Assembly: GCA_021307315.1 (NCBI GenBank)
Contig: JAJSPD010000016.1
Location: 310,001 to 374,000, forward strand
DNA length: 64,000 nucleotides
Source of the DNA: Bisporella sp. PMI_857
Lineage: Eukaryota > Ascomycota > Leotiomycetes > Helotiales > Helotiaceae
Direction of reading: 5' to 3'
Positions 21,100-32,041 of this stretch are shown in pieces. The notes below the pieces were generated by a model. It was not told where the DNA came from. It did no database searches and saw only the letters and a list, made by a program, of their open reading frames with translations. The first letter of the stretch is position 1. The number at the start of each line of letters is the position of its first letter. The position numbers and the translations under genes are program-made.

Positions 21100-23355
21100 A
21101 TGGGCCTGTTCGTTCTCTCAGAGACGAGTGCTGGCTATGCGCTTTTCAAAGCTTCGGACAAGAAGATCTTGAAGAAAGATGACTTTTCTTCTGTGGTGGA
21201 AACCGCTGAGGGAATCAATGGACTGTAAGTTCAATTGTGCTATGCTATGCGATTGTCTGTCCGGCAGGCTCAAAGACTGACTAATAGCTATATAGACTAA
21301 AATTAAAACAATTCGAAAAGTTTGACAGCGCTGCGACAGCCCTGGAAGAGGTAGCTACCCTCGTACAAGGCCAAGTCTCACCGATGCTTGCAAAGCTTCT
21401 CGACTCTCTCAAAGATGAGAAGAAGGCTTCCCTCGCAGTTGCGGATCCTAAGTTAGGACAAGCTATCAATAAACTTCCAGGCATTACACTCACTCCAATC
21501 TCCGACTCGAGCACAAATGAAATATACCGTGCGATTCGCAACCATCTTCCCTCTCTCATTCCAGGGCTCGGTGAATCCAGCATCTCCACTATGTCACTTG
21601 GCCTTTCCCACTCGCTGTCGCGCCACAAGCTCAAGTTCTCCCCTGATAAGGTCGATACAATGATTGTGCAAGCTATTGCTTTGCTCGATGATTTGGACAA
21701 GGAGTTGAACACATATGCAATGCGTGTCAAGGAATGGTACGGCTGGCATTTCCCGGAGATGGGACGTATTGTCAACGACAACTTGGCGTATGCTCGTATT
21801 ATTCTCAAGGTTGGAATGCGTACCAATACCTCCAACACTGAGTTAGACGATATCCTCCCAGAAGAAATCGAGACTGCAATTAAGGCTGCAGCTGAAGTCA
21901 GTATGGGAACTGAGATAACGCAAGAGGATCTAGAGAATATCCAACTCTTGGCTGAGCAAGTTGTTGGTTTCAGTGAATATCGTACACAATTATCCAACTA
22001 CCTAAATTCTCGCATGAAGGCCATTGCCCCCAATTTGACGGAATTGGTAGGTGAGCTTGTTGGAGCTCGTCTCATCGCTCACTCTGGATCGCTTATGAAT
22101 CTTGCGAAAAGCCCAGCAAGTACGATTCAGATTCTTGGTGCCGAAAAGGCTCTGTTTCGCGCACTCAAGACGAAGCATGATACACCAAAGTATGGTCTCA
22201 TCTACCACGCATCGCTAGTCGGCCAAGCTACAGGGAAGAACAAAGGGAAGATTGCTCGTATGCTCGCAGCCAAGGCAGCTATAGGTCTACGCGTCGATGC
22301 TCTCTCTGATTGGAGTGCCGAAGGTGAAGGGAAGGGTGATGATATTGACGAGGAAGAGAGATCTGCAAGCGGTGTTATGTGGCGATCCAGAATCGAGCGC
22401 CAGCTGCGTATACTGGAAGGCAAGCCTCTTGCTCCAAGAGGTGTGGCGGTTGGACCAAATGGCAAGGCTGTTGCACAACCTGGCAAGTGGGAAGTCAAGG
22501 AGGCGAGAAAGTATGTATACGTCTATATAGTGGCCTGTGACATGTCGAAGTGTTAGACAATGCTAACCATATTACTCTAGATACAATGCAGATGCCGATG
22601 GACTTGATGGTGACGAGCCAGCTGCTGCTTCTTCGATTGAAGAAAAGAAGTCCAAGAAGGAGAAAAAGGAAAAGAAAGAGAAGAAGATCAAAGAGGCAAA
22701 GAAGCCTTTGATCCAAGAGGTCAAAGATGATTCCGAGTCGGAAGATGAGGATGTTGAAATGGCTGACGTGAGTGCTGGCCTTGGCCTAGCAGCTCCTAAC
22801 CTAAATGGTACCAAGGCAAAGCCTGTCGCGCAGGAGTCAAATGGCCATGAGTCTGATACCATCTCTACTGTAAGCTCAGATACACCCTCTCCTCCACCCT
22901 CACCTGTTTGGACTTCGTCCATTCTGGGCAACACAATTGAAGCAAAGAAGGCTCGCAAGAAGGAGCGTCACTTGAGAAATATTGCACGGGCTGAGTTGAA
23001 ATCACAGAAACGCAAAGATAAGAAGGAGAGGGATGAGAAGCGAGCCGCAAAGGAGGAGAAGAGACAAAAGAAGGCCGAACAGGAAGCCAAGAGATCAAGT
23101 GCGAAGGAGGTCAATCCAGATGTCAAGAACGCTGCAATTTTAGGTTTGGACTTGGAGAAGTACCAAAAGAAGCTTGCCAGTGGCCAGATTAGGTTTGAGG
23201 ACGGCTCTCCTGTCTACGTCAGCAAGAAAGAGCTTAAGAAGGAGAAAAAGGCTTCAGCAGATACCCCTGCCAAGGAGAGTTCCAGCAAGAAGAGAAAATT
23301 AGAAGACGATGAAGACAAGTCGGAGAAGAAAAAGAAGAAGAAATCTAAGGCTTAA
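21100..23355 (+). CDS. NOP58: nucleolar box C/D snoRNP protein Nop58
   Basis: Three exons (21100-21224, 21296-22510, 22581-23355) give 704 residues. The N-terminus [17 protein letters not shown] and the Nop domain ([61 protein letters not shown]) identify Nop58 rather than Nop56. It pairs with Nop56 and Nop1 to form the C/D snoRNP that guides 2'-O-methylation and pre-rRNA processing in the nucleolus. The C-terminal 250 residues are Lys/Glu-rich with [15 protein letters not shown] runs. The tail is longer than in yeast and contains a second folded-looking block ([20 protein letters not shown]). Introns are 71 and 70 nt. Confidence 0.95.
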
Positions 23356-23826
23356 TCTCTATATCATAGGTTGTGTATCTGGCGCGTGGCGTACTGGCTC
23401 TGGGTAAAATGGCTGGGCATTGTATACCTGTGTATATAGCTTTATGGGCGCATATAGCAATTCCGACGTACTGCATACTACTTTTATTCTGCCTTCTATC
23501 CAGTGAAAATGGTTCGATTTGGGGGAATCCCTAAAATAATACAATAGGTGAGCTACAACTCCTTAAAAACTGTGTATCGTTATAACGCCAGACTATATCA
23601 CCTATCGCATACATGTTGAGTCCGAAAATACTGCAGCTATTTACAGTGTAGACTTATTAGCTCCCAAGCTATTCATAGACACTACTTGGCCATGATATAT
23701 GAATATCCAATAACGGTAACTTTGGAAATTTTTGCAGCCTTGCGCTTAAGGCTACCACTAGAGCATAACTTTATGCCAAGCCTTGCACTTACAGTGACGA
23801 ATATTACCCACCACCAGAATAAGATC
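23356..23826. other. intergenic, 3' end of NOP58 and upstream of Hub1-like gene
   Basis: No gene is recognised. An ATG at 23686 is in frame with the next gene but adds a hydrophobic leader unlike the RS start at 23827, so it is probably in the 5' UTR. Confidence 0.4.
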
Positions 23827-24462
23827 ATGGCAGACAGACGATCCAGATCTAGGTCACCTACACGAGCCAAAGATGGGCCATCGAGACATCGAAGCAGATC
23901 TCCACGGAGACGCGACGACCGACCACGACGAGGTGGAGGTAGAGGAGGCTTTCAATGGAAGGAGAAGCGGAGGACCAACGACGAGCCAGAAGGTAGAGAG
24001 AAGGGCTTAGAGAGAGGATACAGGAAGCGTTCGCGCTCTCCAAGGCGGGATCGGGAGCGAAATCGAGAAGGAGAGAAAGAGAAGAAGAGTAGTGCGGTTA
24101 ATGACAAATTTGGGGTCGCAGAAAAGTTTGGGAATCCAAGCACCAACAAGAAAAAAAAGGATGAGGATAGCACAGCTAAGCCCCCGGAGAGAGCAGCACC
24201 ACCAACTTCCACTGCGTATCAGGAACCTATGATTATTGTGCATGTCAATGATAGACTTGGCACAAAGGCCCAGATTCCCTGCTTAGCATCGGATCCCATA
24301 AAGCTGTTCAAGGCACAAGTTGCGGCAAGGATTGGACGACAACCGCATGAAATTATGTTGAAGAGGCAAGGAGAACGACCGTTCAAGGATCAGTTGACGT
24401 TGGAGGACTATGGTATCAGTAATGGAGTCCAGATCGACCTGGAAATCGACACTGGCGAGTGA
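23827..24462 (+). CDS. RS-rich protein with C-terminal Hub1/UBL5 ubiquitin-like domain
   Basis: A single exon encodes 211 residues. Residues 1-100 are arginine/serine dipeptide-rich (RRSRSRSPTRAKDG, SRHRSRSPRRRDDRPRR, RKRSRSPRRDRERNR), as in splicing factors. A Lys-rich linker follows. The last 80 residues match Hub1/UBL5: MIIVHVNDRLGTKAQIPC, LFKAQVAARIGRQPHEIMLKRQ, FKDQLTLEDYGISNGVQIDLEI. Hub1 is a ubiquitin-like protein that binds Prp38/Snu66-type partners non-covalently and tunes 5' splice-site use. Yeast Hub1 is only 73 residues; here it is fused to an RS domain. The C-terminus (DIDTGE-like) lacks the tyrosine pair of yeast Hub1. The start at 23827 is chosen because the RS domain begins there. 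Confidence 0.82.
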   Translation: MADRRSRSRSPTRAKDGPSRHRSRSPRRRDDRPRRGGGRGGFQWKEKRRTNDEPEGREKGLERGYRKRSRSPRRDRERNREGEKEKKSSAVNDKFGVAEKFGNPSTNKKKKDEDSTAKPPERAAPPTSTAYQEPMIIVHVNDRLGTKAQIPCLASDPIKLFKAQVAARIGRQPHEIMLKRQGERPFKDQLTLEDYGISNGVQIDLEIDTGE

Positions 24463-24782
24463 AGAAGCCCATCTGCACACAATACTTAACGGTTCTATGG
24501 AAGACAGAGACCTTGTTGGAGGTTAATTCTTGCCTGTAATCTCAAAGGCCATGCTAATGAAATATCAAAAGAGTACTGCCATCTTCTCCTTTGATCCTAA
24601 AATTGTGACTTTGTGACATACTCATTTATGAGCCTAAACTCTCCTGTGACAGGCTTATCGCACGATAAGAGTTTGCTTGGCACTACTTCTCTTGACCTCA
24701 CACCAGTCTTCCTGCTCCATCTTCTCCATCTTTCTACTTTGTGCAGACAAGACCGGCCTGCTTCATTACAAAGAATAATGCG
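24463..24782. other. intergenic between Hub1-like gene and PIG-H gene
   Basis: Short gap with a CT-rich stretch (CTTCTCCATCTTTCTAC) before the PIG-H start. Nothing else is seen. Confidence 0.4.
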
Positions 24783-25466
24783 ATGCTGACAACTCAGCCT
24801 CATCTCCGTATTCGGCGGCCATCTCCCACCACGGTTGAATATATTGTATCTACGTTTCCAGATCTTACACTCTCCTTACGTCTCGTCCTGCTCCTTACTC
24901 ACGCCCTAAGGATTCTCATTGGCTTCACAGATCTTCTCCTCATATATTCGCGGTATATCGCCGGTCCTCCGACTCCAAATCTGTCCAATGCCGACCTAAT
25001 TTCCGCCACTTCCTTGGAGCATGTCTTATACTACGTCCTCCAGCTTAGGCCATTCAAAAATCTTTCGGCCCTATCCGCGCACCTCCCAACGCCAGCTTTC
25101 CTGCCGATTCTCCTTCTGAGTCTCTATCTCGCGCTTCTTCGGCCGTCTACCACTGAGTCGCTGCTGGTACTGCGCGGACTCGGGATACAGACTTCCTCTT
25201 CCGCGCCGACCTATCTCTCCACTGCCACAAAACGTTTCATTCCAACGTCCAAGATTCAGGATATCTTTATCAACGAAGCTTTCAAGGGCTTTGAGGTCAG
25301 ATACTATCTGACGATTGTGGTGGACGGGGAGGAAGATGTTGTTGTGGTTTTTGAGAGGCTCTTGCCTCGGCTGAAGATCTTGGAGAGAGTTTGGAGAGGC
25401 GCAAGGGCTTGTTTGTATGATGGAGAGAAAGAAAAAATCAAGGGCCATGAAATAAATCTGACATAG
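24783..25466 (+). CDS. PIG-H/GPI15 subunit of GPI-GlcNAc transferase
   Basis: An intronless gene of 227 residues. Two hydrophobic hairpin segments lie at about 30-55 and 100-125 (LSLRLVLLLTHALRILIGF; LPILLLSLYLALL). The PIG-H domain follows: ESLLVLRGLGIQTSS, RFIPTSKIQDIFINEAFKGF, EVRYYLTIVV and the closing RLKILERVWRGARACL. PIG-H is part of the ER complex that transfers GlcNAc to phosphatidylinositol, the first step of GPI-anchor synthesis. An in-frame ATG lies at 24741; 24783 is preferred because MLTTQPHLRIRRPSPTTVEY resembles family starts. Confidence 0.88.
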   Translation: MLTTQPHLRIRRPSPTTVEYIVSTFPDLTLSLRLVLLLTHALRILIGFTDLLLIYSRYIAGPPTPNLSNADLISATSLEHVLYYVLQLRPFKNLSALSAHLPTPAFLPILLLSLYLALLRPSTTESLLVLRGLGIQTSSSAPTYLSTATKRFIPTSKIQDIFINEAFKGFEVRYYLTIVVDGEEDVVVVFERLLPRLKILERVWRGARACLYDGEKEKIKGHEINLT

Positions 25467-26838
25467 GACCATGAATGGGGTTCCCAGGGTAGATCGGTGC
25501 AACTTTGGTGGGAAATGCTTCAAGTGCTGAAGCAATCCATACAAAGAATCACAAATGCTAATTTGGCATTAAGATGAAACCTCTATGCTACCCTGAAATA
25601 CGTTCAATGCGAGACCGTATCAATGGTAATGATATTCAGCATAGAAGTATCAAGTTGACTCAGGAAGTTTTAAAAACCGTGCCTCTTTTTGGAAAGCTGG
25701 AATCGGGAACTCATCCAGTAAGGAGGTTTCTGTATACGAAGATACTTCAGCGGCCTAAATCTAAGCCTAGGAGAAGTGCGGCGATAGTTTCACTTCATAT
25801 ATCAGGAGCAAGAACCCATCTAAGGAGTACAGGCCTTGTAAGGATGGGAACGAAAGCATCCATATCGCAGAACACTTATGTTCAGTCAAACAGGACTTGC
25901 ATGGAGGAGCTGTGACTCATTTATGTCCTGACCACTACCAGCATACTTGTTATGTCGCCCAATCACTTCAGTAGTCATATTTAGTAGCTTGCCATTATAC
26001 ATCATAGTAAACAATGTTAAGCCTCTCGTCATACCACCGTACCCTCAAGCCACTTACTCTGACTTCTCATGCGTAGGCCACAGGCACTGAGCGAAATAGC
26101 AACCGTTAATGGCAGACGTTCTTTCTAAGTGTTGTGATCGATAAGCCACGCTCCTGATCCACAGACCTCAGAGTTAACCTAATTTAAAAAGCAAAAGTGG
26201 GATGCGGCCTTAAGTTTAGTTAGAAATCATACTTCAAGATGTTGGCATATACCCCTGGGTTTCTAGTATATGATTCATCAAACTCGCAGTTACCTACCCA
26301 GAGCAAATAGATCCGCACTATGTATCTGCACCAGTCCGCTTCCACTTGGGAGAACCCATATCCTTGATCTACCTTCTAGTGTTGGCCAGATAAAATAGTC
26401 GTCCGTATGGAGGAGCAGATGTTATAGGCTCGTGTCGGTCTGGCCATAAGAGATATTGATAAGGATGACAGTCTTATTTTAGGATATAGAATACCAACTT
26501 GACAAGTTTTGCGCTGAACCAGGATGTTGTGCTCAATAGTTTCATTTTGGAGTTTATTCATCGTCAATGATGATATCGGAGTTACTGGAAGGTGTCCGCG
26601 CCTGGATACATATTACAGAAGATACTCATCCACACCGGATCTTTCAATAATTGGACCATCTTCGCTAAAGATACAGCATGGAGACTTAAGTGCGGGTTAC
26701 CGTAACGGAGGTCTTTGATAAATTTTCCGCGGACAACCGTACCTGCAGCCATATGTATACATGTAGGTTAAATAAAACATTTTCAAGTTCAGTTTCCACT
26801 TCCATAGTAGTATGTGTGTATATCCAGCTCTACCAAAC
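25467..26838. other. intergenic, nothing recognised
   Basis: 1.37 kb of AT-rich sequence between PIG-H and the 3' end of PUS3. A 113-codon open frame at 25574-25915 shows no familiar motif and no splice context. I see no RNA gene. Confidence 0.45.
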
Positions 26839-28710
26839 TTATACCTCAATATTCGCTGGCTTTCCCGACTTTTTCATTGCCCTGAATCCTTTACTCTTCA
26901 TATCCTCTGAGCTCTGAAACCCCTTACGCAGCGCATACTTTTCATTAACAACTTCCGCGCTATCCATGAGCTGCTTCTTCATCACTGGAATGTACTTTCC
27001 TTGGAATCTAGGGGTGTCATTTCCGTCAAAAACCTTCTGACTCCTGTTCACCTTCGCATCTCCTTTCTCCAGTTCCGCAACCTTGGCCCCTTGCTTTGAG
27101 ACCAAATTAATTAGACTACCAGCCAGAATCTCGTCGATCTTACGTTCCCGCCAGGTCTCCCAGAGATTATCCATGAGACCCGGAGTTCCATACTTGGCTT
27201 CTCCATTACCCTGCCCATCGCCAACATAAAGCCATTGTACTGCGTCCTTCCGGTCTGCATCGTCTGTATGCGGAAAGATACAGTCCCACAAGACTAGTGG
27301 TGTGTCTGTCGCCATCTCATATACCGGTCTCCTCGGATTCTTTTTCGTATTCAATAGCTCTGACACTATAGATGGTCTCTCTAACCCTTGTCCGACCAGA
27401 AATAGAACAGCAACCATATGTCGGACTTGGTGCCAAAGAAATGCCGAACCATGGAGGGTGAAAGTGTAGACTTTGGGACTCTTTGTTTTTGGAGGCGGCG
27501 AAGGAAGAAACTCAGGCGAGTTGATATAAGCTAAAGCATGAGATTCATCGTCGACTTCTTCTATATTTGCATAGAATATTCGTCTCTCAAAATTGGTGAT
27601 CTGTTTGCTTGCGTCTATCTTGCAGAAATTTCTGAAATCGTGTAGTCCCTCATACAATCTCGCTGCTTCCCGCATAGCATCTATGTCCAGCCAGCCGTCT
27701 TTAATTTGCTCTGGATTCTCTGACTTCAGTTCTAAATGATGAGGAGTAGGAGAGAAGGCTGGTTGCGTGAAGAAATATTTGTATTGTCGCTCCTTACAAG
27801 AGAAGCGTGCAGAGAATCCTTGAGGTGGTGCGGGACACCACGCGAGGATTCGGATATCTGGTGGAAGCTGTCGGTTCAACAAGGTACAGTACTGGATCTC
27901 GTCCTTGATAGGGTCAAAATTAAGAGCCTCTTCGTAGTCAGATACCTCGTGATCTAAGTAATCATCCCCGGGAGTAATTTCATCCAGACCTTCTTCGATT
28001 GGCCCTAGAGCGGGGGACATCATCTCAATTGAATTCTTCCTTGGAAGCGTGTTGAACTCGGTAGGTTTCTCGGTATCGGGGAAAAGATTCCAGTAATCTT
28101 CATCCGTTTTACCAGGTTTTGGTTCTTCAGACAGTCCTAAAGTCTCTGCTCTCGTTCCCAATTTCGCTTCCGGGTTTGCGTCTTCTACAGGGTTTCTTTC
28201 TTTTGCCAAAGGTCGATTACTTCTAACCCGAATAGAAATCACCTGTCCAAATGCGCTCACACCCTTATCTGTCCTCCCACACTTACTATACTCCAATCCG
28301 TCCCAGTTGACCTCCCCTGGATCCATCGGATTTACTATTCCAGCGGGAAATATAAGCCTCGTTCTATTCAGTGCCTTCCATAACTCTTCCTCGATGGTCG
28401 GCAGTGGCGTGATAGAATTAGTATACTCGAAGCCATTGTATTGTTTGCCCAGATACGCAAGCTTGAAAGCCACAAGACGTGTGCTGTATTTCCCCGGATT
28501 AAATACACGCTCTGTGCGTGGTTTCTTCCAGGTTTTCTTCGTTGGTGTTGTGGGAATGCTGCATTTCGTCAGGTGATCTGCCTAGAGTAAAATACGTTCT
28601 GGCTGCATATACCTTTCGTTCTTACTCTTAAGTTCAGCTTCTAACTGTGTGACGCGAGCAACCAACTCGTCATTAGACCAAGACTTGTAGTCTGCTTGCT
28701 CGCTGCCCAT
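26839..28710 (-). CDS. DEG1: tRNA pseudouridine synthase Pus3/Deg1 (TruA family)
   Basis: Two exons (28710-28626, 28577-26839) give 607 residues. Exon 1 encodes the coiled start MGSEQADYKSWSNDELVARV-TQLEAELK; exon 2 restores KYSTRLVAFKLAYLGKQYNGFEY. The catalytic block is SKCGRTDKGVSAFGQV, where the Asp of GRTDKGV is the TruA nucleophile. Later conserved segments are FSARFSCKERQYKYFF, HDFRNFCKID and SAFLWHQVRHMVAVLFLVG. Pus3 makes pseudouridine at positions 38/39 of the anticodon arm. An acidic insert of about 100 residues lies in the first half. The 48-nt intron uses a GGCAG acceptor just after a CTCTAG that would give the wrong frame. Confidence 0.92.
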
Positions 28711-29035
28711 TCTCAAAGGTGTAAGCGAAGACGTTGTTTTGGTTTGTATCCGACAAGCAATGCCCTTTTTTGAGTGATGAATTCTTGTTATCGAAAGTCC
28801 GGCGTTCCGTAGGAGACAGATTTCAGCTCGCCGGACGATTTGAGGGTATATTTTTCTCATACCCTCCCAAAAGTTGACCTTAGGCACTTTTGGCTTGAGT
28901 CATTCTCGTAGTCATGGAAATTTTGGAAGCCTTATCATCACGTGCATTGGCTCTTATCAGTTATCTTCTGCGTGATCTCAGCTCATTCCTTGATCTTCCT
29001 TCATTGTATATATTGTAAGATGTAATTTTGACAAT
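28711..29035. promoter_or_regulatory. shared upstream region of PUS3 and the GTPase gene
   Basis: 325 bp between divergent starts. The minus frame is open upstream of the PUS3 ATG to 28887, but this part shows no conservation I recognise. Confidence 0.4.
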
Positions 29036-29765
29036 ATGGATGACCCTCCCGAAGTCTCCATTCTGCTCCTCGGTGATACAGACGTCGGGAAATCCACGTT
29101 TCTCTCGTGAGTACGCCCATGTATCTAATTTCAACCTTCCCCATGCTAAACAATCATGGCTCACAATGGCATACAGAAGGATAAGCAAAGGAACTCAGGG
29201 ACTCAAAGGTCCTATATCTCTCCTCAGGGATGGAGACCAACCCTTCATCTTCGAGATTAAGTTATTTGCTTGTCCCTACAGGTTTGAGTTCTATGATACA
29301 GCCAGCCCTGAGAACTGGAAACTCTTGGCACCAAACATGATTGTGCTTTGTTATGACATTTCATCTCGGAGTTCTCTATTTTCTGTCCAGAAATTTGTAT
29401 GTTCCTTTCCTGTTGCGTTTCCAGTATCCGAATGTCTCTCATTCCACATTCTTCCTTTCCCCAAGCTCTCAGCTCACGAAGTTTAGTGGGCAGCGGAAAT
29501 CAAGCGCACCTTCTCTGAGCAAGAGTTTCCAATTCTTCTTTTAGGCTTGAAAAGAGATCTCAGACATGAGGATGACCCAAATGGTATCATATATCCTCAG
29601 GAAGGGTACAGGATAGCACAAGAGATGAGATGTGATAAGTATATGGAGTGTTCAGCTGTCACGGGGGAGCTGGTACATGAGGTATTTGAGGATATATGTA
29701 AGACAGCGGCAATGACTACTAAGGACGAAGGAGGGCAGAGTCAAGGAGGATGCCTCGTAATGTGA
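29036..29765 (+). CDS. divergent Rho/Ras-like small GTPase with CAAX box
   Basis: Three exons (29036-29106, 29177-29396, 29487-29765) give 189 residues. The P-loop is LLGDTDVGKST. G3 reads FYDTASPENW, so the Gly of the usual DTAGQE is Ser. G4 is LGLKRDL as in Rho proteins, and G5 is ECSAVTG. The protein ends in CLVM, a CAAX box that predicts prenylation and membrane attachment. The region between G4 and G5 (LRHEDDPNGIIYPQEGYRIA) resembles the Rho insert region. The altered DxxG motif suggests changed hydrolysis or nucleotide handling. I recall similar DTASP proteins in other filamentous fungi but cannot verify that here. The cellular role is unknown. Confidence 0.8.
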
Positions 29766-30530
29766 TAATGAGTGATAGTTGAATATTAAAATCCCAAATA
29801 AGAAGTACTCATAGTGAATTTAGAGTGCAGAGTTTATTTCGTATTTGAAACCATATCAGAATTTTGTTTGGTTAGACCAATCTTTTTTTTTCTTCTTTGG
29901 TATGCAATGTCGGCAGGGCTAATATTTGTGTCTTCCTTCACCAGTAGTCTTGTTCCAACAATACTAGCCATTCCACCTATGAAAGCTATGTCAGCGGCGC
30001 GTGTGTTAAGCTCACGAGATATTATGCCAAAGCTAGGCTGCTACTTCATCTAGCAAAGTATCCAGCGCAATAGAAATTCGCGAGGCGCAGAAGCAGGGTG
30101 ATCATCAGAAATGGCGCAACCTAAGATATGCATGCAATATATTCTTATATGGCCAAGGCCGCTCGTTTGTACGCGTATTGGTTGCATGATATACCAACAG
30201 CATTCATCTAATGCAATAATGATCTGCTGTAACCTAAGTATGCATACAATATGCTTTATAGAACCAGCAAAAGGGTATTGTGGTCTCCGAAGTAAAGTGA
30301 GCCAATTGCCAACCGACCTGAATGACCACAGCAAGGTCATTGATGACGCGGAAAATACTCGCAATGTACCAATAAAATGCACCTTAGTCCTTCGACCCTA
30401 AGTTTGGGTGCGCTAAAAGAGAAGCCTCCCATACCAACGCATATAGATATATGGGCATAAATACTTTGAGCCTTCCTGCCAACTTTGCTAACAACATTGA
30501 CTGTCTCCCATTACTATTATCCGATTTAAC
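29766..30530. other. intergenic, nothing recognised
   Basis: AT-rich sequence; no gene or repeat is recognised. Confidence 0.4.
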
Positions 30531-30776
30531 ATGTCGAAAACCGTAAGTCGCACAAGATCTACCAAAAATTGAAATTCTGTGAGGAATCTAAATAACAGAT
30601 CTAAGGAACAATCAAAATTAGGCACCCCAGGCTTGGGGATCATGGAAAACATGAAAAGAGACCCTCTTGGTATCTTCATCCTTGGTTCCGACGGCGTAAT
30701 GAGATCTTTCGACGGCCCCTCTACTCACAATGTCATCGACGGAGTAGGTCTTAGCCCGGCTCAAATCAAGCAATAA
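30531..30776 (+). CDS. small hypothetical protein, about 60 residues
   Basis: The model joins ATG-TCG-AAA-ACC (30531-30542) through a 63-nt intron (GTAAGT donor, TCTAAG acceptor) to 30606-30776. It gives a 60-residue protein starting MSKTEQSKLGTPGLGIMENM, then RDPLGIFILGSDGVMRSFDG and GLSPAQIKQ. The exact frame after splicing and the compact, balanced composition favour a real gene, but the acceptor follows a closer CAG that gives a stop. No domain is recognised and no function is proposed. Without the intron the open part is only 30579-30776. Confidence 0.4.
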
Positions 30777-32041
30777 CCTCGACACAACCCCATGGGCACA
30801 AGAAACGGAAGATAGATTTCGTGATATTGATGGAAGGAAGGTAGTTGATTATCAGGACTTGTATCATCCTGTGATCCTCCTCGAACCAGTGATGTTCCTA
30901 AAGACTCTAGTTTGAGTTCCTGATTCATCGCTATATTGGATATGGCGCATGCCCGGTCCAAAGATCAAACGAAAGAAGTTGGCCGGATTGTAGAAGGTCG
31001 ACTTCCAAACTCGTATATCTTTCAATCGCCTATATATGAAGCCACTAAAAGTGTTATTTTAAATCTTCTAACTAACAAGTGATATTCCGTAGATTGTCTC
31101 CGTCTAGCTCGGGATACATATTGTGCCGTAGGAACGAAGACAAGCTTTGACCACTATTACATTTTCCGTGGTAAGGTAATTTTTGTCCAACTATTTCTTA
31201 AACATAAATTGAAATTAACTATATTCGGCTTCTTTTTCCGCATCTGCCGCTATCTCCTCAAACGTCAGGGCTTCGCCACTGCTCAGAACTCGCGTTTTCA
31301 TCAAACGCATTTACTCCTGATCCGTGTTATCTTTTTTCTACTTCTTGACCTTATGGCTTTTTTCAAGCAACATCTGAACTCCGCATTTTCGAATCAGTCA
31401 TCGCGATTAGGATCACCGCTAATGTATTAGCGATACTACGGCCTTCGCTTCTTTTTTTGGTTACATAGTCACAATATAGTTAATAGCGCTTCGGGTGAAG
31501 TTGATTACAATGTGTCTTTATTAAGATGATTGTCTTGAGCTTTTGATCTTTTCTGTGGCATGGAATTACGTGTACAGAAACTTTACTCGGAAACACCCCA
31601 AAATGAATTACTAATAGACATAAATAGCTTCGCTAGGCTCTCTACAGCCATCTTGGCTAGCACAAAGTAAGCTTCCCATCTTATGTTTAAACAGGATTTG
31701 ATCGACTAACATGATATGACTCTGTCTTAGTAGACAAGTCTTCCTTAAAATGAATCAGAAATCGAGTACCCGTATTCGCGGTGCGCTACTTAAGCAATAA
31801 TAGAGCTCTTACTGACACTATCGTTTCAATCAGGGCTACTAATTGGTCATCGATAATGAGCAATCCGACATTATCAGAGGTTAAGCCATCGCGCTATATA
31901 TCATGCTTCGAATATTACTGACCATTATTTAATATGTTTACGCAGGATACTTCCCTTATTGACGAGGAGCTTCCAATATCAGTAGCGGTCATGGTAAAAA
32001 AAATTATTAAAAAAAACGAAGGTCTACCTTCTATAACTCGA
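30777..32041. other. intergenic, nothing recognised
   Basis: 1.26 kb of AT-rich sequence. An open frame near 31209-31430 shows no known motif. Confidence 0.45.
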
